In this document: piece by piece, positions 33,601 through 40,652 of the stretch
Position numbering within the stretch: position 1 is the stretch's first letter
Layout: each line of letters opens with the position of its first letter
Source: Bacteroidales bacterium
GTDB lineage: Bacteria > Bacteroidota > Bacteroidia > Bacteroidales > F082
Length of the DNA: 64,000 bases
Assembly: GCA_016282015.1 (NCBI GenBank)
Contig: JAEEJS010000048.1
Location: 109,999 to 173,998 of the forward strand
Reading direction: 5' to 3'
Program-made: the position numbers and the translations under genes
The notes under the pieces: model-generated
The model's database searches: none
Told to the model about the DNA's origin: nothing
What the model saw: the letters and a program-made list of their open reading frames with translations, nothing else

Positions 33601-33843
33601 GTGCCTGGTACCATGAGCAGTGTCACATGGGAGACCCTTCAGGACAACACTCTGTACTTCGGATTGCCGGTGGTAGGCTATCGTACCGAAGATGGCAACT
33701 ATCTTGAAAACAGTCAGCTGGAACCTGACATCAAGGTTAAGAACACTCCTGAAAAGCTGGCTCAAGGCGTGGATGAACAACTTGAGGCCGCAGTTAGGGA
33801 ACTGCTGAAAGAACTTGAGACTTTCCACTATTGGGGGAAATAG
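30604..33843 (+). CDS. Tricorn-like S41 peptidase
   Basis: A 1079-residue exported protease of the tricorn/S41 type, expected to trim peptides in the periplasm. A signal peptide ends TISFAQ. Residues about 25-560 form two WD40-like propellers (repeats such as SPKGDMIAFTY and WSHDGQTIAFATDRNGNFDIY). A Lys/Asp-rich insert is at 563-589. A tricorn core follows, with H762 in NVSHSG, a PDZ domain (about 780-860), and the S41 fold with S978 in GEANYSNAHG and the oxyanion strand DTRFNGGGRL. The His and Ser of the tricorn catalytic set are in place. It stands alone with its own promoter and terminator. Confidence 0.92.
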   Translation: MKKLFLALFASFIATISFAQQPLWMRYNTISPKGDMIAFTYKGDVYVVDSQGGLAKQLTTSTAYDYAPVWSHDGQTIAFATDRNGNFDIYTVPVVGGVPKRITTFSAAELPLSFSPDDTEIYYSASIQKDAADAQFAAGWMTELYKVSVEGGRPQQVTAATVCSLSFDTDGESFLYYDRKGSENIWRKHQVSSVARDLVYYDAKAKTHTILTDNVGEDRDPRFMPDHKSIVYLSEPAGRNSQNVYMMTWPNMSEPRKITDFQTYPVRFLSVANDGTLCYGYQGEIYTQKLGQEPKKVDIQIVNDQYNVVERGKFGSASDLTITPDGGLIAFVSRGEVFVTSDEYQTTKQITHTAEAESDPSFAPDGRTLVYTSERDGYYNLYLAKMTRKEDLNFAYATLIEEERLFDDDGIERTSPQFSPDGKEISFIEDRKYLKVVNLDNRKVRQITDGTQHYDTDAYPFDYQWSPDGKWFAITLITNMRAPYSDIGIVSAEGDMKIQNITNDGYITGGPRWALDGNAITFFSNRYGMRSHASWGSQNDAFICFMNQEAYDKFKLSKEEFEVMKKENETKDKKDDKKDKKDKKEEVKPIDVELDRLDERVVRLTPMSSRLSGAVLSKDGDKLYFLSSFEKGYDLWELDLREKSTKILKKLDAGGAQLALNKKGDNIYVLSGGNLQKIDTKGGKSTSIKYDNTMLLDREAEREYMYNHVFLQESKRLFRRDHNGADFDQIKIDFHPFLAHINNNYDFAELLSEVLGELNVSHSGSGYRPGASGDATAQLGLLFDWNYDKDGLRIEEVLEYGPFDKKTSKVKAGDIIEKIDGVEIVKGMDYFPLLNKKSGKTVLVSVYSPKTKKHWEEVVKPISRGTQNDLLYKRWIKRNAHLVDSLSGGRLGYVHIKSMGDASYRDVYADILGKYNLCEGIVIDTRFNGGGRLHEDIEILFSGEKYLEQVIRDSVECVMPSRRYVKPSIMVIGEANYSNAHGTPWVYKHKNMGKLVGMPVPGTMSSVTWETLQDNTLYFGLPVVGYRTEDGNYLENSQLEPDIKVKNTPEKLAQGVDEQLEAAVRELLKELETFHYWGK

Positions 33844-33858
33844 TTTATAGGTTATAGA

Positions 33859-33895
33859 AAAATGAGGCGCCGCTCACCGAGCGGCGCCTCATTTT
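33859..33895. terminator. Strong bidirectional terminator
   Basis: AAAATGAGGCGCCGCTC pairs perfectly with GAGCGGCGCCTCATTTT around an ACC loop, flanked by T-runs in both directions. It serves the S41 gene on the plus strand and the lipoprotein gene on the minus strand. Confidence 0.93.
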
Positions 33896-33916
33896 ATTCA
33901 ATCAGGTTCCTTGCTG

Positions 33917-34831
33917 TTAGAATGGGAACTCGAAGTATGGGAGAGTTCCTACATAATGCATGTCGTATACCTTGCCGTTGATTGTGGCGTCTGTGATGTC
34001 GACAGTGTAAATGTTACCTTCTTTCTCAACATGTATTGAGCCGCTTGTGGCCAATACCAGATCTTCAATGTCCATTTCCTCGACGTAGATGATCATTGAA
34101 TCTGTCAAATCGCCTGTAGGTACTGAGGTGCCGTTATATGTGAAGCCTATCATGTCGCCGGTTTCTGAGATGAAGCAGGCGATGTTCTGCTCAAGTATCA
34201 TTATTTTGTAGGTGATGCAACCGGCTGTGGCAATTCCGTATTCAGCCTCGCCGTCCGAGAGTGAACCTTCTTCAACTTCGGCAAGCTCATAATGGAGAGG
34301 AGTGCCTTTGTAGTCGACTGAAGATGTTGCGATTATAGCTTCGTCGCTAGCTTTGACAACTTCCACGTCTGTGGATGTGGCGGTGAATTCCTCGCCGCTG
34401 ATTGAGAGGTCGAAAATGCCGGTGTAAGCCATGTAGGCATCGCCGTCTTCAGCTAAATCATTGATGTCAAAGTTAACTATATCGTCAGCTTCGATTTCGG
34501 CATAAAAATATTTCGGGAATGAATACTCAGCGTCTGAAAGCACGTAAGAACCAGCTTTGATGTCGCCTTTGAAGAGAATTATTACGCCTTTGGCGTCACC
34601 GCCTGTGGCACCGACTACGTCGCCTTCGACAAACATCAATACGTTGTAAACAACATCATCATACTGAATGTTTTCAACTGTTATGGCATTGTTGATGTCA
34701 TAAGTCTCGTCACCGAGGGTGAATGTTTGGGTGTGTGTGGTGGTGTTGTTGCCATCGTCATTTTTCTTGCAACTTGTGAAACCTGCCGCCAATCCGGCAA
34801 CAAGCATCAATGATAAGAATAGTTTTTTCAT
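33917..34831 (-). CDS. Acidic lipoprotein of unknown function
   Basis: A 304-residue lipoprotein. The lipobox ends FTSC with lipidated C21, followed by KKNDDGNNTTTHTQT, a Thr/Asn-rich tether. The mature part is very acidic and reads as beta-rich repeats (FTLGDETYDINN, GDIKAGSYVLSDAEY, KEGNIYTVDITDATINGK). It resembles the small, fast-evolving surface lipoproteins of Bacteroidota, but I do not recognise a named domain. The segment GTPLHYELAEVEEG and the final TLPYFEFPF do not help. It has its own -7 element and shares a terminator with the S41 gene. Confidence 0.7.
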   Translation of the reverse strand: MKKLFLSLMLVAGLAAGFTSCKKNDDGNNTTTHTQTFTLGDETYDINNAITVENIQYDDVVYNVLMFVEGDVVGATGGDAKGVIILFKGDIKAGSYVLSDAEYSFPKYFYAEIEADDIVNFDINDLAEDGDAYMAYTGIFDLSISGEEFTATSTDVEVVKASDEAIIATSSVDYKGTPLHYELAEVEEGSLSDGEAEYGIATAGCITYKIMILEQNIACFISETGDMIGFTYNGTSVPTGDLTDSMIIYVEEMDIEDLVLATSGSIHVEKEGNIYTVDITDATINGKVYDMHYVGTLPYFEFPF

Positions 34832-34868
34832 GTTTATAGATTTAAAATTTAAGATTCATAATTCTGTG

Positions 34869-34876
34869 CAAAGTTA
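34869..34876 (-). promoter_or_regulatory. -7 element TAACTTTG of the lipoprotein gene
   Basis: Minus-strand TAACTTTG followed by CACAG, 37 bases before the ATG. Confidence 0.6.
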
Positions 34877-34916
34877 GGTAAAAAAATTAAATGCGGTGCA
34901 AAAATATTGCCATTTT

Positions 34917-35720
34917 TCAAATGTTCAGCTTCAGCTGTATCTCTTCGACCTGTTTGCGAAGGTCGTTGATGGTGTCTATAAGTTGCTGTTCTTTAGGCAT
35001 GTTCGCTGATTCGGGCATCTCCGAACTGATGTAATGCACAAACTTCCAAACTTCCTTTATTTCGTTGAGATGAATGCTGAAAGGGTGGTAGACCGGATTG
35101 AGCGAATGTAAGGTCAGGAATCCGTTTTCAATGTGATTTTCCACTATTTTGAAAACTATGCCGTCGTCAATGGTGAGGATGATGTAAGCCTGCTTGTCGT
35201 GTATGTCGTGCCAGTCGGTGACGTATTCCCCTGTGACGTACGACTTGTCGGGTATGGGCAGCATGGAGTCGCCACTGATTTGGAAGGTGCGGTATTTCCG
35301 CTCTTTCGACAGGAAAGGCAGTTGGAAGGTGGGGAGTACCCTGATGTATTCCGGATCGGCGTAACCTGTTGTGTATCCGGCTTTTGCGCGCTCGCTGACC
35401 AGCTCGATATTTTCGCGGTTGCCGCTGTCGACTGTGGTGGCCAGCACCCTGATGTTGCTGCCTTTGAGATGTACGTCGTAGCCGCGTTCGAGCTGTCCGA
35501 GCTGGAATTCGCCTATCATGGAAAGGTCGACTTTTATTAAGGTGTCTATGGCGACGTTGAAGTATTTTGACAGGGCCAGCAGAGCCTCAATGTTAGGCTC
35601 GGCCACGTCGTTTTCGTAGCCGCTGAGGGTGGAACGTTTCATGCCGAGCGCCACGGCCACGTCATCCTGGGTCTTGGAGCGCCTTTTGCGTAAAAATTTT
35701 ATGTTGTTACTGAAGTACAT
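34917..35720 (-). CDS. XRE/S24 LexA-like transcriptional regulator
   Basis: A 267-residue regulator with an N-terminal XRE helix-turn-helix (FLRKRRSKTQDDVAVALGMK through STLSGYENDVAEPNIE). The C-terminal half is an S24/LexA-type self-cleaving domain. The scissile-type Ala-Gly is A114-G115 in KAGYTTGY, the nucleophile is S152 in SGDSML, and the general-base Lys is K191 in IVFKIVENH. All parts for RecA-stimulated autocleavage are therefore present. A coiled tail follows (about 235-267). I start at ATG 35720; the frame extends upstream only through promoter sequence. It is divergent from dinB-dnaE, so it likely represses those genes and itself until DNA damage. The inducing signal is inferred. 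Confidence 0.85.
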   Translation of the reverse strand: MYFSNNIKFLRKRRSKTQDDVAVALGMKRSTLSGYENDVAEPNIEALLALSKYFNVAIDTLIKVDLSMIGEFQLGQLERGYDVHLKGSNIRVLATTVDSGNRENIELVSERAKAGYTTGYADPEYIRVLPTFQLPFLSKERKYRTFQISGDSMLPIPDKSYVTGEYVTDWHDIHDKQAYIILTIDDGIVFKIVENHIENGFLTLHSLNPVYHPFSIHLNEIKEVWKFVHYISSEMPESANMPKEQQLIDTINDLRKQVEEIQLKLNI

Positions 35721-35742
35721 AGCAAAAAATTTAAAAATTTTC

Positions 35743-35808
35743 TTGACACGTATTAATATTATGACTAATTTTTCGTCGCAAATTTTGATTAAAAACACGT
35801 CAAAATTA
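35743..35808 (-). promoter_or_regulatory. Promoter and candidate paired operator of the S24 regulator
   Basis: Minus-strand TAATTTTG (35801-35808) is a -7 element for the regulator, with an 80-base leader. It overlaps ACACGTCAA (35795-35803), which is an inverted copy (7 of 9) of TTGACACGT at 35743-35751. The two arms are 52 bases apart centre to centre, about five helical turns, so a dimeric repressor could bridge them. No exact TAnnTTTG was found for dinB. Confidence 0.4.
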
Positions 35809-35881
35809 CAAAGAATTTTAATACGATGATAAAAAAATGTCATTTTTTATGTTTTGAGACCCTTTTTTAAATCTAAACTAA

Positions 35882-37021
35882 ATGGAAAGGACTGTATTGC
35901 ATTTGGATTTGGACACTTTTTTCGTGTCGGTTGAGAGGCTGATGAACCCGGCTTTGGAGCGCAAGCCCGTGATAGTCGGAAGTTTGTCGGACCGGGGCGT
36001 GGTGTCGACCTGCAGCTACGAGGCGCGACGTTTCGGCGTGCATTCGGCCCAGCCCATGAGGTTGGCGCGGCAGCTCTGTCCACAGGCTGTGTTCATTCGC
36101 GGCGACATGGAACTCTACAGCCGATACTCGCGCCTCGTGACGGCGATTATCGCCGACCGTGCGCCCGTTTTCGAAAAGACCAGCATAGACGAGCACTACA
36201 TCGACATTACCGGCATGGACCGCTTTTTCGGTTGCTACAAATGGGCGCACGAGCTGCGTGAGACCATAATGAAAAATACGGGCTTGCCAATTTCGTTCGG
36301 GCTTTCGGAGAACAAGACCGTCTCAAAAATAGCCACGGACGAGGCCAAGCCCAACGGCGAGCTGCATGTGACTCATCCCGAGGTGCATCCTTTCCTCGAC
36401 CCGCTTTCGATAGGCAAGATTCCCATGGTGGGCGAGAAGACCTACCATCTGCTACGTTCCATGGGAATAGTCACAATAGGCGACTTTCGTCAGATGCCGG
36501 ATGTGGTTGTCAGTCAGGCACTTGGAAAGAATGGAATTGAGATCTGGAAGAAGGCCAACGGTATAGACACCACGCCGGTGCAGCCTTACGAGGAGCAGAA
36601 GTCGCTGAGCAAGGAGCACACCTTCGACAACGACACCATCGACATAGTTTTGCTTAAGAGTGTGCTGGCCAGGATGGTGGAGCGTCTGGCTTTCGAGATG
36701 CGGTCGCAAACCAAACTGACAGGCTGCGTAACGGTGAAGATCCGCTATTCCAATTTCGACACTCACACCATGCAGAGGCAAATAGCCTACACCTCCTTCG
36801 ACCATCTGTTGCTGAAAACGGTGTATGACATCTTCGACCAGCTCTACAATCGCCGCATGCTGATCAGGCTGATAGGAGTGAGGTTCAGCAGCCTGGTTGG
36901 AGGCACCCAGCAACTCGACCTTTTCGATGACACCGTCGAGATGACAAATCTATACGGAGCCATGGATAAAATCAGGAAAAGATTTGGAAAAAATGCAATT
37001 TATAAAGCCATTAGCTGCTAA
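35882..37021 (+). CDS. dinB: Y-family DNA polymerase IV-like
   Basis: A 379-residue translesion polymerase. Palm residues are LDLDTFFVSVE near the start and KTSIDEHYIDITG near 100, with the catalytic Asp-Glu pair intact; the Ala usually seen after DE is His here. The thumb HhH region is IPMVGEKTYHLLRSMGI. A little-finger domain (about 230-340) follows, and QQLDLF at 343-348 is a good beta-clamp-binding motif. It is divergent from the S24 regulator and 36 bases upstream of a second-type dnaE. That layout resembles the imuB-dnaE2 damage-tolerance cassettes of other phyla, though this protein, unlike ImuB, keeps its catalytic acids. Confidence 0.9.
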   Translation: MERTVLHLDLDTFFVSVERLMNPALERKPVIVGSLSDRGVVSTCSYEARRFGVHSAQPMRLARQLCPQAVFIRGDMELYSRYSRLVTAIIADRAPVFEKTSIDEHYIDITGMDRFFGCYKWAHELRETIMKNTGLPISFGLSENKTVSKIATDEAKPNGELHVTHPEVHPFLDPLSIGKIPMVGEKTYHLLRSMGIVTIGDFRQMPDVVVSQALGKNGIEIWKKANGIDTTPVQPYEEQKSLSKEHTFDNDTIDIVLLKSVLARMVERLAFEMRSQTKLTGCVTVKIRYSNFDTHTMQRQIAYTSFDHLLLKTVYDIFDQLYNRRMLIRLIGVRFSSLVGGTQQLDLFDDTVEMTNLYGAMDKIRKRFGKNAIYKAISC

Positions 37022-37057
37022 CCATTAGTTGGACTTGTCTAATGTCTAATAGCTAAA

Positions 37058-40006
37058 ATGTATTTGAATGTCAAGTCATATTACAGTCTGTGCTACGGCA
37101 CCGTCTCCATAGAGGATCTGGTGGAGAGGGCCGGTGCTTTGCACATTCCGGCCATGGCCCTGACCGACATCAACAACACCATGGGAATGATAGATTTCGT
37201 GTTTGAATGCAAAAAATACGGCATCAAGCCTGTGGCCGGTTGCGAATTCCGTAATGGGGACGAGCTGCTGTACGTGGCTGTAGCCCGCAATAACGAGGGC
37301 TTCCGAGAAATCAACGAGACTTTGAGCCTGCACAACATCAGCAAGGTGCCTTACGCTGCCGAGGCCCCTCAGTGGAATAATGTCTTTGTTATTTATCCTT
37401 TCGGAAAGAAAAAAGCAGGGCAGCTGGCTGAGAACGAATACATAGGCATCAGGTTGTCGCAGGTGTCGCGACTGTTGACGTCCGAACTGCGTAAACATCA
37501 GGATAAACTGGTGGTTGCCCAGCCCGTGACCATGCTGGACGAATCCTCGTTCGAGGTACATAAAAACCTGAGAGCCATCGATAAAAACGTCCTGATTTCC
37601 AGACTTGACAACCACGCTTCGGCCGACGAGATACTGCTGCCTCCTGAAAAGCTGAGGGCGGCCTTTGCCCTGTATCCGGAAATGCTGAAAACCACCGATG
37701 ACCTGATAGAGCAGTGCAGCGTGGATTTCGATTTCGAAACCATCAAAAACAAGAAGACTTTCACCTGCAGTTTTTACGACGACATGGAGCTTTTGCGCAA
37801 GCTGGCTTTCGACGGTATGCAGTACCGTTACGGCATGCAGAACAAAGAGGCGTACAGGCGTATAGAAAAAGAGTTGGATATCATAGAAAAGCTGAAGTTT
37901 GCCTCGTATTTCCTGATAGCCTCCGATGTGGTGCGCTACTCTATGTCGAGGGGCATTCATCATGTGGGGCGGGGAAGCGGCGCAAACAGCATAGTGGCTT
38001 ACTGCCTGAGAATAACCGATGTGGACCCAATCGAGCTGGACCTTTATTTTGAGCGTTTCCTGAATCCCAAGAGAAGCAGCCCTCCCGACTTCGACATAGA
38101 TTATTCCTGGAAGGATAGGGACGAGGTGATTAGCTATATTTTCAAGCGGTATGGAGAGCGGCATGTGGCTTTGTTGGGGGCCACCACCACTTTCCGCGAC
38201 CGTTCGGTTTTCCGCGAGTTGGGTAAGGTGCACGGCCTGCCTAAGGAAGAACTGGACAACCTCTGCCGCTGGCCGGAGCGCTACGCCAATCAAAACTCTG
38301 TTATGCGCTCGGTCTTCGACCTCGCGCAGCACATTATCGACTTTCCAAACGTACGCTCCATACACGCCGGCGGCATACTGATAACCGAGGAACCTATCAC
38401 CTGTTACTCGGCTTTGGACCTGCCTCCCAAAGGGTTCCCGACCACGCAGTGGGATATGTATGTGGCTGAGCGTCTGCGTGTTGAGAAGCTCGACATACTC
38501 AGCCAGCGCGGCATAGGCCATATACACGACGCCGTTGAAATCATCAGGAAAAACCGCGGTCAGAGCGTTGATATACACCGTGTCGAAGACTTCAAAAAGG
38601 ACGAGAAAGTGAAAAATCTGCTGCGTAATGCCGAGACCAACGGCTGTTTCTACATAGAGAGTCCGGCCATGCGCGGGCTGCTGCGGAAGCTGCGTTGCGA
38701 CGACTACAAAACTCTGGTAGCGGCCAGTTCCATCATACGTCCTGGAGTGGCGAAATCGGGCATGATGCGTCAGTACATACAGCGTTTTCATGACCCTCAG
38801 CGCATTGATTACCTGCATCCTGTGCTGAAGCAACTGCTGGAGGAAACCTACGGAGTGATGGTGTATCAGGAGGATGTGCTGAAGGTGTGTCATCACTTTG
38901 CCGGTCTGGACCTGTCAGACGCCGACGTCCTGCGCCGCATGATGAACCACAAAAGCCGTCGCAAAGGCGAGATGGCAGAGCTTACACATAAGTTTTTTGA
39001 CAATTGTAAATCAAGAGGTTACAGTGATGCGGTGACGCGTGAGGTTTGGCGTCAGATAGAGTCGTTCGCGGGCTATTCCTTCTCGAAGGCTCACTCGGCT
39101 TCGTATGCGGTGGAGAGCTTTCAGAGCCTGTATCTGAAAGCCTATTTCCCTCTGGAGTTTCAGGTGGCTGTGATCAACAATTTCGGAGGCTTTTATCCCA
39201 CTTGGGTTTATTTCAACGAATTTCACAGGCAGGGCGGTCTGATTCACTTGCCTTGCGTGAACGTGAGCGAGTATCTGACCACACTTCACGGCAAGGTGGC
39301 TTACATGGGTTTTGTGCATTTTCAGGGGCTGGAGGCTGAGTTTGCCCAAAATATTGTGAATGAACGTATTGCAAACGGAAAATATAAGAATATAGCCGAC
39401 TTTATGGAACGCCTTAGGCCCAAGATGGAGCAGATGGTGATACTGGTTAGGGGAGGCGCTTTCGCCTTCACCGGCAAGCCCAAGCCGACCTTGCTCTGGG
39501 AGGCGCATGCCTACAACGGAAAGATGAGTAGCTATCGCAATAAATTTCACGGAATGCGCGGCCTCGTGCAGGAGGCCCTGCCTGATTACCAGCTTCCCGC
39601 CATGAGCAGCCGGCCGATAGAGGACGCTTACGACGAGATAGAGCTGTTCGGCTTTCCGGTCACTCTGACTTGGTTCGATATGTTAAAGACCGGTTTCAGG
39701 GGAGAGATCCTGGCAAAAGACATGATGCAAAATATTGGAAAAAACCATCGTATGCTTGGACATCTGGTCAGTTTGAAGTATGTAAAAACCTGTAATGGCG
39801 ATTTGATGCATTTTGCCAACTTTTTGGACGCCAGCGGCAATGTCTTCGACGCCACAGTCTTCCCGAATGTGTTGAAAACATACCCGTTTCAAGGCAATGG
39901 CACTTATCTTATGCTTGGAAAAATCGTAGAGGAATTCGGTCACCCCAGCATAGAGGTCCAGAAGCTTGCAAAGCTCGAAATCCAATCGGACCCCCGCTCT
40001 CAATAA
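37058..40006 (+). CDS. dnaE: DnaE-type DNA polymerase III alpha, short form
   Basis: A 982-residue C-family polymerase, shorter than replicative DnaE (about 1160 or more). The PHP domain is degenerate: NVK at residues 4-6 replaces the usual HxH and TDINNTMG replaces TDH-x-N. The polymerase core is intact, with GRGSGANSIVAYCLRITDVD, PDFDIDYSW (D346, D348) and EKLDILSQRG for the third Asp. The helix-hairpin-helix and an OB fold (LGHLVSLKYVKTCNGDLMHF) are present, but the tau-binding C-terminus is missing. This pattern fits an accessory error-prone polymerase paired with DinB, not the main replicase. It converges on the 40012 gene with five bases between stops. Confidence 0.9.
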   Translation: MYLNVKSYYSLCYGTVSIEDLVERAGALHIPAMALTDINNTMGMIDFVFECKKYGIKPVAGCEFRNGDELLYVAVARNNEGFREINETLSLHNISKVPYAAEAPQWNNVFVIYPFGKKKAGQLAENEYIGIRLSQVSRLLTSELRKHQDKLVVAQPVTMLDESSFEVHKNLRAIDKNVLISRLDNHASADEILLPPEKLRAAFALYPEMLKTTDDLIEQCSVDFDFETIKNKKTFTCSFYDDMELLRKLAFDGMQYRYGMQNKEAYRRIEKELDIIEKLKFASYFLIASDVVRYSMSRGIHHVGRGSGANSIVAYCLRITDVDPIELDLYFERFLNPKRSSPPDFDIDYSWKDRDEVISYIFKRYGERHVALLGATTTFRDRSVFRELGKVHGLPKEELDNLCRWPERYANQNSVMRSVFDLAQHIIDFPNVRSIHAGGILITEEPITCYSALDLPPKGFPTTQWDMYVAERLRVEKLDILSQRGIGHIHDAVEIIRKNRGQSVDIHRVEDFKKDEKVKNLLRNAETNGCFYIESPAMRGLLRKLRCDDYKTLVAASSIIRPGVAKSGMMRQYIQRFHDPQRIDYLHPVLKQLLEETYGVMVYQEDVLKVCHHFAGLDLSDADVLRRMMNHKSRRKGEMAELTHKFFDNCKSRGYSDAVTREVWRQIESFAGYSFSKAHSASYAVESFQSLYLKAYFPLEFQVAVINNFGGFYPTWVYFNEFHRQGGLIHLPCVNVSEYLTTLHGKVAYMGFVHFQGLEAEFAQNIVNERIANGKYKNIADFMERLRPKMEQMVILVRGGAFAFTGKPKPTLLWEAHAYNGKMSSYRNKFHGMRGLVQEALPDYQLPAMSSRPIEDAYDEIELFGFPVTLTWFDMLKTGFRGEILAKDMMQNIGKNHRMLGHLVSLKYVKTCNGDLMHFANFLDASGNVFDATVFPNVLKTYPFQGNGTYLMLGKIVEEFGHPSIEVQKLAKLEIQSDPRSQ

Positions 40007-40011
40007 ACAGT

Positions 40012-40479
40012 CTAGATGTCCAAACCCGGGGCATCCACATTCAACATGTTGTAGAGGTCGTCTATTCCCATGCTGTCGAGCACTTTCTGAATGTATGGGG
40101 CATGTCCTTCCTGATGTACATAACCGTCTTCATGTATCTCGTTTTTCAGGAAATTGTTCAGCTTTTCGAACACCTGATCGTTGAGGTCCCAGCAGAAATA
40201 GCGGTCGCTGTCAGTGAAGAAGTCGAATATGTCCTTGCCATGCTCGCGTCTCACGCCGTGGAAGTTGTCGGCCACAATGAAACGCTTCATTCCGAACGGG
40301 TACAGGTCGGTGATGAGTTCACACTCATCCTGAAGCGAGAGCGAGCATACTCCGTTGTCGTTGATCTTAAACTCTCCGCCTATTCTCGGACGATGTTTTT
40401 TGTAATAAAAATCTTTCGCCTTCAAAGCGTCGTCCTCACTCGGAAACCGCATGTAGAAATCGTAAAATTTGTGCTCCAC
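40012..40479 (-). CDS. Hypothetical protein next to dnaE
   Basis: A 155-residue soluble protein I do not recognise. It has an N-terminal HKFYDFYMRFPSEDDALKAK, a central CSLSLQDECELITDLYPFG, and an acidic aromatic-rich half (HGKDIFDFFTDSDRYFCWDL, EKLNNFLKNEIHEDGYVHQ). There is no signal peptide or membrane helix. It has its own -7 element 26 bases upstream. It ends five bases from the dnaE stop in the opposite direction, so a shared function is possible but not shown. Confidence 0.6.
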   Translation of the reverse strand: MEHKFYDFYMRFPSEDDALKAKDFYYKKHRPRIGGEFKINDNGVCSLSLQDECELITDLYPFGMKRFIVADNFHGVRREHGKDIFDFFTDSDRYFCWDLNDQVFEKLNNFLKNEIHEDGYVHQEGHAPYIQKVLDSMGIDDLYNMLNVDAPGLDI

Positions 40480-40505
40480 TTTTGATAAAATTCAAATTTA
40501 ATGCG

Positions 40506-40513
40506 CAAAATTA
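40506..40513 (-). promoter_or_regulatory. -7 element TAATTTTG of the 40012 gene
   Basis: Minus-strand TAATTTTG followed by CGC, 26 bases before the ATG. The remaining 140 bases up to the first C10 gene are AT-rich; TATTTTTAC near 40548 is a weak plus-strand candidate for that gene. Confidence 0.5.
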
Positions 40514-40652
40514 CGAAAAAATTGAGCGGCGTATGAAAATTTTTCATATTTTTACAAGTTCGAATATATATAATATAAGTGTTTGGTTTACAACCGTTTA
40601 TATTTTTCGACGAGAAACAGATTGGAAAATTAATTAAAAAAATAGAGCAAAA

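Noticed and set aside
37076..38896. A 606-codon open frame on the minus strand, opposite dnaE.
   Set aside because: It lies wholly inside a gene with clear polymerase motifs, its product shows no domain or sensible composition, and long antisense frames are expected where third-position bias removes stop codons.
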